Of a stretch of DNA of 64,000 nucleotides, positions 16,800 through 26,100 are shown in pieces. The notes below the pieces were generated by a model. The model was not told the origin of the DNA and searched no databases. It saw nothing but the letters and a program-made list of their open reading frames with translations. Origin of the DNA: JBMYRH01 sp049602155 (GTDB lineage: Bacteria > Myxococcota_A > UBA9042 > PHBI01 > JBMYRH01); the NCBI GenBank assembly GCA_049602155.1, contig JBMYRH010000001.1, forward strand, positions 186,001-250,000, in the 5' to 3' direction. The first letter of the stretch is position 1. Each line of letters starts with the position of its first letter. Position numbers and translations under genes: made by a program.

Positions 16800-17915
16800 C
16801 TACACAGTGATGGGCGAATTCTCTGCAAGCCAGTTGCCCAAGGCTTCCGGGGCGCCTGGTCCGAGCCACGTGATCTCGATCCCCATTCCCGCCGGTCCCT
16901 CGGAGTCTGCCTCCTCGCGGCGCCAAGCGACGATCCCCTTGAGCTGTACATCGGCCTCCCCGAGTGAGAGCGCCACGCGCACCGCGCGATCTTCCTTCAG
17001 GAGGTTGTTTGTCGCGACGAACAACCCCGGGAGATCGTCCTCGCCATCATCGTCATAGCTGAAGAACGTGTGACCTGACTCATCGCCAAAGTTGGCCTCG
17101 AGGTTGAAGCGAACTCCCGTATCCTCGGCCTCATCGGCAGGGGGCTCTGTAGCCGATTCAGGGGCCGAGTCTGGCTCACTCGGAGCGGCCTGCTCCGTCG
17201 TCTCCGCCTCCGCGTCGACGGCCGGCTCGCTCTCCTCGGCCGGGGTGGGCTCCGGAGCCTGCTCAGCGTCTTTGCGCGCCTCGGCGGTCCCGCTCTCCAC
17301 CTTGAGCGCTTCGCGCCCAATACTGTTGGTCTCGCGGACCTGATGCGTCGCAGCCCGGGTGTCGGTGACGGTGTCCGCGACCGCCAAGTCGTCCCGTTCA
17401 TCTCCAAAGTCGGCAGCCCCGGTGATGAGCTTCCGTAGGACAGACGCGATCTCCATCTCGCGGGAAACGAGGTTATCCTCCAGCTCCGCGATACGAGACT
17501 CCGCATTCTCAAGCTTCTCAGCGCGCTCTTCGTAGAGCGCCTCTCGGTCTTCGATCAGCGCCGCACGCGCATCGACCAGATCGAGGCGCCGCTCCAGCAT
17601 CGTCTGACGGAGGTCCTCCATCCCAAAGTCGAGCTCATCCATCACGGCGGCCTCATCGACCTCCTCAATGGTCTCCTCGACGAGGGCTCGGGCTCCCGTC
17701 CCGATCGCGTCGGCGCGCTGTAAGAGGCTCCGCTCTTGTTCACCTACATAGCCAAGCAGGCTCACTAGCGCCCTCGCGCGCTTGGAGTAAGCGCGCTCCA
17801 TGTCGATCAAGCCCTGCTCCTGCTGGTGCATCTCCTGCTCCAGCTCTTGCAGCTCCTGCTCACGTTCAAGAGCGCGTCGCTCATCAGCTTGCAGTTCGTC
17901 GGTCGCGTCGCTCAT
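16800..17915 (-). CDS. Coiled-coil protein with C-terminal PilZ-like domain
   Basis: The 371-residue cytoplasmic protein has three parts. Residues 1-165 are a Glu/Gln/Leu-rich coiled coil (EREQELQELEQEMHQQEQ). A linker of about 100 residues rich in Glu, Pro and Ala follows. The last 100 residues match the PilZ-like family common in myxobacteria: GLFVATNNLL, GIVAWRREE and GMGIEITWL. PilZ domains bind cyclic di-GMP, but the usual N-terminal RxxxR motif is not visible here, so binding is doubtful. Together with the TPR gene upstream, it may be part of a motility or surface-signalling complex; this is inference from the nearby pil locus. Confidence 0.8.
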   Translation of the reverse strand: MSDATDELQADERRALEREQELQELEQEMHQQEQGLIDMERAYSKRARALVSLLGYVGEQERSLLQRADAIGTGARALVEETIEEVDEAAVMDELDFGMEDLRQTMLERRLDLVDARAALIEDREALYEERAEKLENAESRIAELEDNLVSREMEIASVLRKLITGAADFGDERDDLAVADTVTDTRAATHQVRETNSIGREALKVESGTAEARKDAEQAPEPTPAEESEPAVDAEAETTEQAAPSEPDSAPESATEPPADEAEDTGVRFNLEANFGDESGHTFFSYDDDGEDDLPGLFVATNNLLKEDRAVRVALSLGEADVQLKGIVAWRREEADSEGPAGMGIEITWLGPGAPEALGNWLAENSPITV

Positions 17916-17940
17916 CTAACGGGCTCCTGGACAGTCTAGG

Positions 17941-19605
17941 CTAGGTCAAGCGCGCCAAGGTCTCAGCGCGGCGAGTCAGCTCGGGGTGATCGTGGTACCG
18001 CTCTTGTAGGGTATCGAGCAAGGACTGTGCCTCGTCGATGAGCGTACGGGTGAGATAAAAGTCGAGTTCCTTTAGACCTTCTGTGAACGCGTCGTCTTCA
18101 TCGTCGCGCCCATCTCCGGTGGAATTCGCCGTTTTAGGATCGCCGCTAGCGGGCTCAACATCGACCTGAGTGTTCTCCTCGACGCTCCCGTCGAACCCAG
18201 GGCTGTCGTCGGCGAGGGCTGCCCCCTCCGCGTAGCGCTCTGCATCGGTCTTCGGCTCAGGATCGACGCCGGGCGTCGACACTTCATCTATCGCAGCTGC
18301 GAAGAGCGCCTCGAGATCGCCTGCCGTGGCGTCCGACACAGGACGTGGCGCACGCTGCTCGGCGCTCGATGGGGGCCGCGAGTCATCGTCCTCCATGGAC
18401 TCATGGAGGAGCTGACCGATGGCCGCAGCCGCAGCGTTGTCTCCGGTCGTGGGGGGCTTACGCGGCGGCGCCTCTCCCTCGATCTCCATCGAACCACGAC
18501 GTGCACGCACCTTCGCACCCTCGCTCATCCAGCTCGTCTTCTGACCGGCCTGACGCGACTCTTTTCCTCGAGATTTCGGCGCAGGTGGCAGCGGGGGCGG
18601 TAGGGGAGGAGGCCCTGGATCGGGGGGCTCTGGGGTGCTCGTGGGCGACGTCCCGCCAGATGGTGCTGGGCCCCCAAGATCCTCAAACTCGATCGTCTCT
18701 CCCTCCCGCGCACTCTCTGTCGGTCTCACGCGATTGGCCGCAGAGTCATCATCCGGATCCATCGTGAGGATCTCTCGGAAACAGTCATCACGCTCATGGA
18801 GCAGGCCACTCTTTTCGTATTGCCGCGCCATCTCTTTAAGGACGGTGACGGCCTTATGAGCCTGACCAAGCATAGAGAACGCATCGACGAGCGTCCCCAG
18901 GACCTCCAGATCCCGCGGCGTATGCTTAAAAGCCAGCTTCAACTTCGGTAACGCACGCCCCGGCTGACGGGCCACGACGTATGACGTGGCGAGCTTCTTC
19001 GCGATGATAGCGTCATCGGGCTGGTGGTAGAGGAGGCGCTCCCCGATGCGCTGGAACGCTTTGACGTGACCGAGTCGATCGAGCTCCAAGGCCACCCGCC
19101 GGAACTGCCTGACCGCTTCGTTGAGCTGCCCAAGAGAGCTGTAGGCTTCTGCCAACCTCACGCGGTCAGGCAAATTGGTCGGATCCAGCTCAAGAATGCG
19201 CCGGATGACATCGAGCTTCCCAGCTTTATCCCCGCGGGTGCCGAGGAGGCGAAGGGCGTGTTGATAGCTCTTGCCCGCCTCATTCAATAGGCCGTGTCGT
19301 TCGTAGTTGTCCGCGATGAGGACGTGCAGGTCCGCCCGATCTCGGTCGAGCTTGATCGCCTGCTTATAGACCGCGATCGCTTTGAGGGTCGCGCCTGACT
19401 CCTCGTAGATCTTGGCGACCTCAAGGAACGTATCCACGGCCCGTGGAAAGTCCTCACGACGATAGTAAAGGTTGGCCAAGTTCAGGCGCGCGCGGACGTC
19501 AGACGGATCCTCTTTGAGGACCTTCTCGAAGGCCGAGATCGCCTTCCGGTACTGCCCCTTCCGCATATGCGTCTGGGCCGATGCAAGCAGCTTCGTCTTG
19601 TTCAT
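17941..19605 (-). CDS. Tetratricopeptide-repeat protein
   Basis: 554 residues with no signal peptide. Residues 1-280 hold about seven TPR units, starting with KGQYRKAISAFEKVLKEDPSD and continuing at 34-residue spacing. These would form a helical scaffold for protein binding. The central part is a Pro/Ser/Asp-rich linker (PPLPPPLPPAPKS), and the end carries a short helical segment (LKELDFYLTRTLIDEAQ). This build, an N-terminal TPR array and a disordered middle, recurs in myxobacterial proteins near PilZ genes. It is the first gene of the operon ending in gshA, 25 bp before the PilZ gene. The partner is unknown. Confidence 0.85.
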   Translation of the reverse strand: MNKTKLLASAQTHMRKGQYRKAISAFEKVLKEDPSDVRARLNLANLYYRREDFPRAVDTFLEVAKIYEESGATLKAIAVYKQAIKLDRDRADLHVLIADNYERHGLLNEAGKSYQHALRLLGTRGDKAGKLDVIRRILELDPTNLPDRVRLAEAYSSLGQLNEAVRQFRRVALELDRLGHVKAFQRIGERLLYHQPDDAIIAKKLATSYVVARQPGRALPKLKLAFKHTPRDLEVLGTLVDAFSMLGQAHKAVTVLKEMARQYEKSGLLHERDDCFREILTMDPDDDSAANRVRPTESAREGETIEFEDLGGPAPSGGTSPTSTPEPPDPGPPPLPPPLPPAPKSRGKESRQAGQKTSWMSEGAKVRARRGSMEIEGEAPPRKPPTTGDNAAAAAIGQLLHESMEDDDSRPPSSAEQRAPRPVSDATAGDLEALFAAAIDEVSTPGVDPEPKTDAERYAEGAALADDSPGFDGSVEENTQVDVEPASGDPKTANSTGDGRDDEDDAFTEGLKELDFYLTRTLIDEAQSLLDTLQERYHDHPELTRRAETLARLT

Positions 19606-19732
19606 CGCTTCCGCAGTGGGGGCCTCGCGCGACGCCGTCCCGCGACCTGCAGGACCCTATCAGCACCAATCATGCGCGGTGGACGTTGGGCATCCCAAGG
19701 TAGCAGTGTTCCCTTTGCGACGCTATAGCCCG

Positions 19733-20185
19733 TCAACCCGCTCGGAGATGATCCACGAGCCCCTGGAGCCCAAGGCGATAGCTGTCCGGGCCAAACCCCA
19801 TCACCCGAGCGACCACGATGTCGGCGATCATGCTGTGGTGCCGAAACGCCTCACGCGCATACACATTGCTCAGGTGAACCTCGACCACAGGGATCGACAC
19901 AGCCAGGAGAGCATCTCGTATGGCGACGCTCGTGTGTGTGTATGCAGCCGGGTTGATCAGGATCCCATCGACGGCGTCAGCTGTCGCCTGAATGGCGTCC
20001 ACAAGGTCGCCTTCACCGTTGTGCTGGGTACTCACGATCGATGCACCAAGCGTCTCTGCATATGCCCCAAGCGATGCATTGAGTTCGCTCAGTGTCCCAT
20101 GGCCGTAGACCTCGGGCTCACGCTGCCCAAGCAAATTGAGGTTCGGGCCGTGGATCACAGCGATGGTCAGTGTCGGGTTCCTCAT
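19733..20185 (-). CDS. aroQ: 3-Dehydroquinate dehydratase, type II
   Basis: Dehydrates 3-dehydroquinate to 3-dehydroshikimate in the shikimate pathway. The 150-residue length fits the type II enzyme. Visible signature elements are HGPNLNLLGQREPEVYG, with the catalytic Arg and Tyr; QHNGEGDLVDAI; INPAAYTHTSVAIRDAL; and EVHLSN with the catalytic His. It overlaps the small TPR gene upstream by 4 bp and ends the run that begins with pilQ, aroK and aroB, so three shikimate enzymes share this transcript region. Confidence 0.95.
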   Translation of the reverse strand: MRNPTLTIAVIHGPNLNLLGQREPEVYGHGTLSELNASLGAYAETLGASIVSTQHNGEGDLVDAIQATADAVDGILINPAAYTHTSVAIRDALLAVSIPVVEVHLSNVYAREAFRHHSMIADIVVARVMGFGPDSYRLGLQGLVDHLRAG

Positions 20186-20421
20186 GGCGTCCTCGCGCGA
20201 CTGTGAACGCGCCTGAGCAGGACGCGGAGGCGCTCGACGCGCGCCTCTTGAGCTTCCACCCGGAGCGCCTCCTCGGCCCGCCGCTTGAGCACGTCTAGCC
20301 GCGCAGCATGATCATGCCCCTCGCCGACCAAGTACTCATAGATCGCGATCGCCTCCCCCAAGTGTCCCTGGCGGGCGTAGATCTCAGCAAGGGTGGGGGT
20401 ACGTATGGCCATGACCGTCAT
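20182..20421 (-). CDS. Small TPR-like protein
   Basis: 79 residues. A single TPR-like helix pair (TPTLAEIYARQGHLGEAIAIYEYL) is followed by a long Arg/Glu-rich helix that probably forms a coiled coil. There is no signal peptide. The same LAEIYxxQG motif occurs in proteobacterial proteins as a docking module. Its stop overlaps the aroQ start by 4 bp, which implies coupled translation, and 44 bp separate it from the lipoprotein gene. Function unknown. Confidence 0.7.
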   Translation of the reverse strand: MTVMAIRTPTLAEIYARQGHLGEAIAIYEYLVGEGHDHAARLDVLKRRAEEALRVEAQEARVERLRVLLRRVHSRARTP

Positions 20422-20465
20422 CCAATCGGGCGCTTCTGTGCATCCGAGATGAGGGCAGTCTAATC

Positions 20466-21503
20466 CTATTGGGGCACGATCGCACCGAATGAAACGCCGT
20501 CATTGTCGCAGTAGAGGGTCTTCTCCGGGGCACCACCGGGCGACGTTTGTCCCTCGCCGTCCAGGCAGCGCGTCAGGCGACACTGCAGCACAGGGTCCAC
20601 AGCGCCCCCCTCCTGGCCGTACATCAAGCCACACCAGGCGTTGGGGACCTCCTCGTCAGACCCAGGGGCGCAGACGTCTCCCAAGATCTCCTCGGCGGTG
20701 ATCGGCTCAAAGCCCTCGCCTGGATTGAGTGGATTAAGCGCCACAGGGCGCGCGTAGCTCTTCACCACGAGGCAGTTATTACAGACCTTCACCGGGTAGC
20801 GGAAGCGCTCACTGCTGACCTCAACGCCGTCATGCCGCATACCAGCAACCGAGACCTCAAAGAGGAGGTCTAGCTCGGCCCCACCGTATTGAACGTCGAT
20901 CGGCGCGCCAGCGACCAGGTTAAGCGATGAATCTTGAGCGACGAAGATCGGCACCTGACGGAAGATTCGCCCGTAGTTGGCTGGCAGGAGATCGAAGATG
21001 GCGGCCCCCGTACCACCCGGGAGAAGCTCCACGGAGATCGCGACATTGAACTCGGTGTAGCACTGTTGCCCATCACAATTCGCGGGGTCCCACATTGGCG
21101 CAGCAAAGCCGTACCCCTGAGAGAGGTCATTCATGAGGGGACCGTAGCTGTCGACCACCGTCTGGCTCATATAGAATCTCACGGTCGCGCTATCGAGCAT
21201 GATCTTGGACTGGTCCAAGCGGCCGTCTTCAGCCTCGAACCCGGAGACGCTCTCGAACTGCGGCGCCTCATTGACCACCATGAAGTAGCCCTTGTAACGA
21301 TCGGTCACGGAGAGATCGAGGACTCCATTGGGCCGGAACTTCTGCTGACCACCGCCACCTTGAGCCTGCACCAAGCAGGTTGAACTCTCTGGCACTGTGT
21401 TGCCTACAATGTAGAGCACACCGCCAAGCTCCGTGCCGCAACCGGCAAAGATCAGTATCAAGGCGAAGCTCAGCGCCGCAATGCGTTGAGTCAGGGGGTT
21501 CAT
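20466..21503 (-). CDS. Predicted lipoprotein, function unknown
   Basis: 345 residues from the ATG at 21503, preceded by GGAGG at ideal spacing; an earlier in-frame start lacks this signal. The N-terminus is a lipoprotein signal peptide with lipobox FAGC, so the mature protein is anchored by Cys, probably in the outer membrane. The mature part is beta-rich, with several paired cysteines (CNNC, DPANCDGQQCY, CRLTRC) that suggest disulfides. The start codon overlaps the aroB stop as ATGA, so it is translationally coupled in the pil/aro operon. That position hints at a pilus or envelope role, but I recognise no family. Confidence 0.75.
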   Translation of the reverse strand: MNPLTQRIAALSFALILIFAGCGTELGGVLYIVGNTVPESSTCLVQAQGGGGQQKFRPNGVLDLSVTDRYKGYFMVVNEAPQFESVSGFEAEDGRLDQSKIMLDSATVRFYMSQTVVDSYGPLMNDLSQGYGFAAPMWDPANCDGQQCYTEFNVAISVELLPGGTGAAIFDLLPANYGRIFRQVPIFVAQDSSLNLVAGAPIDVQYGGAELDLLFEVSVAGMRHDGVEVSSERFRYPVKVCNNCLVVKSYARPVALNPLNPGEGFEPITAEEILGDVCAPGSDEEVPNAWCGLMYGQEGGAVDPVLQCRLTRCLDGEGQTSPGGAPEKTLYCDNDGVSFGAIVPQ

Positions 21504-22609
21504 GGGGTCCTCCGTGAGGGTAAGCCAGACAAGGCTTCTTCTATATGGGTCCATGGAAGGCGCTTGAACAAGGTTCTGCCGACTTCCTCTATCAGTATGA
21601 ACGTTACGTGAGTTTGGTCTGCTTTCTTGTCATTTCGAGCAGCTTCCATCAGCGAAGATAGAGACGGAAGACCCTGCCCTTGCGTATCATTTGGGAGACC
21701 AAGAGATTCAAAAATGTCGACCAGCACACGTTCTAGACCGGGCTCCGCGACACCTAGCCTTTCGGACAAACGGGCCGACCAGACCATCCCTAAGGCGACT
21801 GCTTCGCCATGAGTCAGCGTCCCGTACCCCATCAAACGCTCGTATGCGTGCCCAAAAGTGTGGCCTAAGTTGAGGACTGCGCGGCGCCCCGACTCACGCT
21901 CATCGTCACTGACGACCTGGCCCTTGATCGTACAGCAGCGCTCGACAAGGTGCGCGACCGCCTCGGGCTCCAGCGTCCGCAGCGCTTGAGCATGTTGCTC
22001 ACACCAGGTCACCAGCGATGCGTCGCCTAAAATGCCGTGCTTGATCGCCTCCGCCAGTCCGCAGCGACGCTCTCGGTCGGGCAGCGTGCTCAACACAGCC
22101 TGACTTGAGATCACGGCGCTCGGCTGCCAAAACGCACCTATCAGGTTCTTGCCCATCTTGTGGTTCACGCCTGTCTTACCGCCGACCGCGCTGTCGACCT
22201 GCGCGAGCAAAGTCGTGGGCACCTGAATATAACGCACGCCGCGCAAGAGCACCGACGCCGAGAAACCAGCGATGTCTCCGACCACACCGCCCCCTAACGC
22301 GACGATCAGGTCCTGACGAGACAGCCCCAGGGACAAAGCCTCATCGAGGACCTTAGAGACCACATTCAAGGTCTTGCTCGCCTCACCATGGGCGAGGGTC
22401 AGGCAATGAGGTTGATACCCCGCAGCCTTGAGCGCCTGGCAGACGCCATCGGCATAGAGCGCGCCGACGTTATCATCGGTCACGATGAGGATCGGAGCCG
22501 GCGCGGGGCGAAGCCTCGCCACCTCACACACCAGGAGCCGCCCTGGCAGCTCAGCCGTCATGTGTATCGGGTAGCGCCGTTCACCGAGCTCTACATACAG
22601 CTCAACCAT
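21500..22609 (-). CDS. aroB: 3-Dehydroquinate synthase
   Basis: Converts DAHP to 3-dehydroquinate using NAD and a divalent metal. The signature stretches ALGGGVVGDIAGFSAS, VPTTLLAQVDSAVGGKTGVN and AEAIKHGIL are present, along with the metal-ligand histidines in NLGHTFGHAYE and the downstream HGEAVALGM. Length of 369 is normal. It overlaps aroK by 8 bp upstream and the lipoprotein gene by 4 bp downstream. The pilQ-aroK-aroB order matches the arrangement known from gammaproteobacterial pil loci. Confidence 0.97.
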   Translation of the reverse strand: MVELYVELGERRYPIHMTAELPGRLLVCEVARLRPAPAPILIVTDDNVGALYADGVCQALKAAGYQPHCLTLAHGEASKTLNVVSKVLDEALSLGLSRQDLIVALGGGVVGDIAGFSASVLLRGVRYIQVPTTLLAQVDSAVGGKTGVNHKMGKNLIGAFWQPSAVISSQAVLSTLPDRERRCGLAEAIKHGILGDASLVTWCEQHAQALRTLEPEAVAHLVERCCTIKGQVVSDDERESGRRAVLNLGHTFGHAYERLMGYGTLTHGEAVALGMVWSARLSERLGVAEPGLERVLVDIFESLGLPNDTQGQGLPSLSSLMEAARNDKKADQTHVTFILIEEVGRTLFKRLPWTHIEEALSGLPSRRTP

Positions 22610-23120
22610 GTCGCACCTTCAACGCCTCCGTGATGTGAGAGACGACCTCGGGGATGCTCTTGTTGGCCACGGAGACCCTCAGGTGAGCCCGCTGGTAGGT
22701 CGAGAGGCGCCGACGGTGCTGTGCATCCAGTGACGCCAGCAGGCGTCCGGGGTCGAGCAAGGGCCGCTCTTCCGAGCCCACTAAGCGGGTCGCGAGGAGG
22801 GACGTAGGCGCATCGAGCCACACCACCGAAGCCGCCCCCAGGAGCGCCTCCATTGCCCCCGGCTGGCAGGGCGCGCCGCCTCCGGTCGCCAAGACCACCT
22901 GGGTGTTCGTCAAGGCCCTCTTCAAAGCAGCCGCCTCGAGGCGTCGAAACTCGGCCTCTCCCCGCTGCTCGAAGAGAGCTGAGATCGTGCAACTGGCGTG
23001 TGACGCGATGTCGGCATCGAGGTCCAAAGCGCGCCACCCCAAGCGCACGGCGAGGTGCGCTGCGACCGTCGTCTTGCCAGCCCCAGAGAGGCCGACAAGC
23101 GCGACGATTTGTGGCGACAT
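22602..23120 (-). CDS. aroK: Shikimate kinase
   Basis: Phosphorylates shikimate at the 3-position using ATP. The Walker A GLSGAGKTTVA, the DLDADI substrate-binding motif, FRRLEAAAL with the shikimate-binding Arg, ATGGGAP, and the LID-region ERPLL are all present. I chose the ATG at 23120 (MSPQIVALVGLSG), which gives 172 residues, the usual size; an ATG at 23159 would add 13 residues and overlap pilQ. It lies between pilQ and aroB in one leftward transcript. Confidence 0.93.
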   Translation of the reverse strand: MSPQIVALVGLSGAGKTTVAAHLAVRLGWRALDLDADIASHASCTISALFEQRGEAEFRRLEAAALKRALTNTQVVLATGGGAPCQPGAMEALLGAASVVWLDAPTSLLATRLVGSEERPLLDPGRLLASLDAQHRRRLSTYQRAHLRVSVANKSIPEVVSHITEALKVRHG

Positions 23121-23139
23121 GTGCCCTACGCCATCCACA

Positions 23140-26100
23140 TTAGAGGGTCCCGCCATCAACCATGCTGGCCCGTCGATTCGCGACGCGCGGCGTGATGAAG
23201 ATCAGGAGCTCGCTCCGCTTGTCGGACTCCTTATGGTTCTGGAAGAACCAACCGAGGATCGGGATCTTCGAGATGAACGGCACCTGCGCTGACGAGGAAC
23301 CTGTGTTCCGCGTGTACACGCCACCGATGACCGTTGTGTCGCCATCACGCACGAGCAGGGAGGTGTGCGCCTCCTTCTTCTGGATCGTGGGGGCACCGTT
23401 GGCTGCAGTCTGACCAAAATCAGGCTCGTTCTTGGTGATGTCCAGATCGAGTCGAATATTGCCATCGGGCGACGTGCTCGTCTCGACCTCAAGCTTCAAG
23501 TCGGCGTTGAAGAACTGGGTGTTCACGCCGTTGGCGCTTACCACCGAGATCGGGATGGAGACACCCTGGCTGATCGTCGCCTTCTTACCGTCAATCGTGA
23601 GGATCTTCGGCGAGCTGATGATCTTCACGCGACCCTCGTCCTCAGCGGCTGACAAGCGAAGGTTCACGTTCGCCGCGCCACCAATGCTGCCTAGGGTCAA
23701 GCCCAACGCACCACCGGCGCCACCACCAGCTGCGGCAGGGAGGTTGACCGCGAAGTTCGGGCTCGAGTCCATGATGCCGCTTGTAGGAGCTGTCGAGTCA
23801 TCCGCGGCGCCCCGGACCCCAATGATGGACGGGAAAGCCAACCCAGTCGGGTTTCCGAAAGCCGGTGACATGTTGAAGTCACCGCCCCACTGAATGCCGA
23901 TGTCCCTGCTGAAGCTGGTCGAAGCCTCAACGATCCGCGCCTCGATCAGCACCTGCGGCAACTGAACATCCAGCCGACGGACGATGTCCTCGGCGGCCTG
24001 CACATGCTCCTCAATGTCTTTGATAATGAGGGTCGATGTGGAGGAGTCCGCCGACACTGTCCCGTTCTTCGAGAGGACGGTCTTGATGTGCTCGGCGACC
24101 GCGTCCATCGCTGCGTAATTGACCGTCACGAAGCGCACCACCATCGGCTTGAGTTCGTCGATGGTCTGCTTCCGTTTGAGTTCAGCTTCGAACTCCTTTT
24201 GTATGTCCTCCGCTGGGGCGACGCGGAAGACTCCGTGCTCTCGCACGTAGTCATAGCCCTGCGTCTTGAGGATCATGTCGAGGGCGAGATCCCACGGGAT
24301 GTTCTCAAGGTGGAAGGTGACCTTCCCCTTCACATCATCCGACGCCACGATGTTCACACCACCCTCTTTCGCGAGGAAGGTCAGGACGTGCTGAATATCG
24401 GCGTCCTTAATCGTGAGGTTGATCTTCTTGCCCGCGTATTTGCGCTTGCGCTTACGGCGGCGCTGACGCCCCTCCATGAAGGGCTTCGCCACGTACCCAC
24501 CGGATTTCGAAGCCACTGCACCGCCATCTGCCGCCACCATGCCTGGGTAGGCATGCACGCCGGGCGGGGTCCTCTGCGGCTGCGCGACGGGCGCTGGCGC
24601 TTGCTGCTTCGAGGCCAGCGCGGATCGTGCTTCAGGCTTCGCTGCAGCCCGAGCGGCCTGCGCGACCGCCAACGCTCGGGCATTCGGCGGACGAATAGGC
24701 GCCCCTGCCGTCGGGCCCTGCGCGACCATGGGTCGTCCAGCACGTCGACCGGTGGGCTCGAAAGACCACAGGAGTGCGTTGTCTTTGACTCGGAGTTGAT
24801 CGATAGCCGACTCGGCGAGCTCTACGACGACGCGCACAGCCCCCTTGCTGCCAGCCTCTCTGAAGCTTGAGACGAGCTTGATCGGCCCGTTCATCGCGCT
24901 CGTATCGAGGGTGCGCTCAAGGTTTGCTGGGATGCTCGTACCATGCAGGCGAAGCTCGATCCGGCGCGCACCGGTCCGCACAATCTCGTAGCTGACCGAG
25001 CGAGACAGCTCGATGCGAACCTCACCGCCGCGGGCTGTCTTATTGAAGCGCAGATCGGTCACCGTAGGGTCGGCAGACGCCACGGGACCCCGTTGGGCCC
25101 TGGCCTTCGCCGCTGTCGCGGTCTGAGCAGCGCGGCGGGCCTTCTCAGCCCGTGCCTTCTGCTCAGCGAGCTTCTTGGCCATCACCTTCGCGTCCGCCTT
25201 GCGCGTCTTGGCCTCAACCTTGAGCTTTCGAGCGCGGTCCTGCTGAGCGATGATCCGCTTCCGCAGCTCATCAGTCAGCTTCTTACGAGCCTGGACGTCG
25301 GACTGCAGCTTCGCCAAATTCGCCGCGGCGTTTTGCTTCTTCTCAAGCTCCGCGAGGCGCTTCTTCTCCGCGAGCTTCTTCTCCATCTCAGCGCTTCGAA
25401 CGGCGACAGCCCGCGCGCGACGCTGGTCCAGTGCCAGGCGTCGCTGCTCCATGACCTTCGTGGCCTGGCTCTTCGCCTTCTCTGCAGCGAGCATCTTCTG
25501 TTTGGCTTCCTCGGTCTGAAACGCTGCGGTGCGAAGCTCTTCATCACGCTTGGCTGCGAGCGCCGCCGCCTTAGCCTCCGCCTCGCGCTGCTTAGCTGCT
25601 GCAGCCGCGGCTTTGGCGTCCTTAGCTTTACGCTCCCGATCTGCCGTCAGCTTCGCAGCGCGAGCCGCCTTCGCCTCGGCGCGAGCTGCCTGACGCTCTT
25701 TGCGAGACGCCCCCTTCTCGGCGAGCGCCAAGCGATTCTCGGCGCGCTCTACCTGAGTTTCACGCTTCTTTGCGAGCTTCGCAGCCGCCTCAGCGCGCAC
25801 CTTCGCTCGGCGGGCGGAGCGCTCACGCTTGGACGCCGTCTTCTCCGCAGCGCTGGCGCGACGAATCGACTTCTTGGCCTTAGCTTCAGCATCTTGAGCC
25901 TGCGTCAACGCTGCCGCTGCGACAGACTTGAGCGCCTCTGCCCTCTGCTCGGACTTGTCCGCCTTGCGAAGCGCGACTGCGGCACGACGCTCGGCGTCTT
26001 GAACTGCGCGACGCGCATCACGGAGCGCACGCTCGTGACTCTGAGCGCGCTTCTCGGCGGCAGCCGCTCGAACCGCTGCAGCCTTCATCCGCTTATCGGT

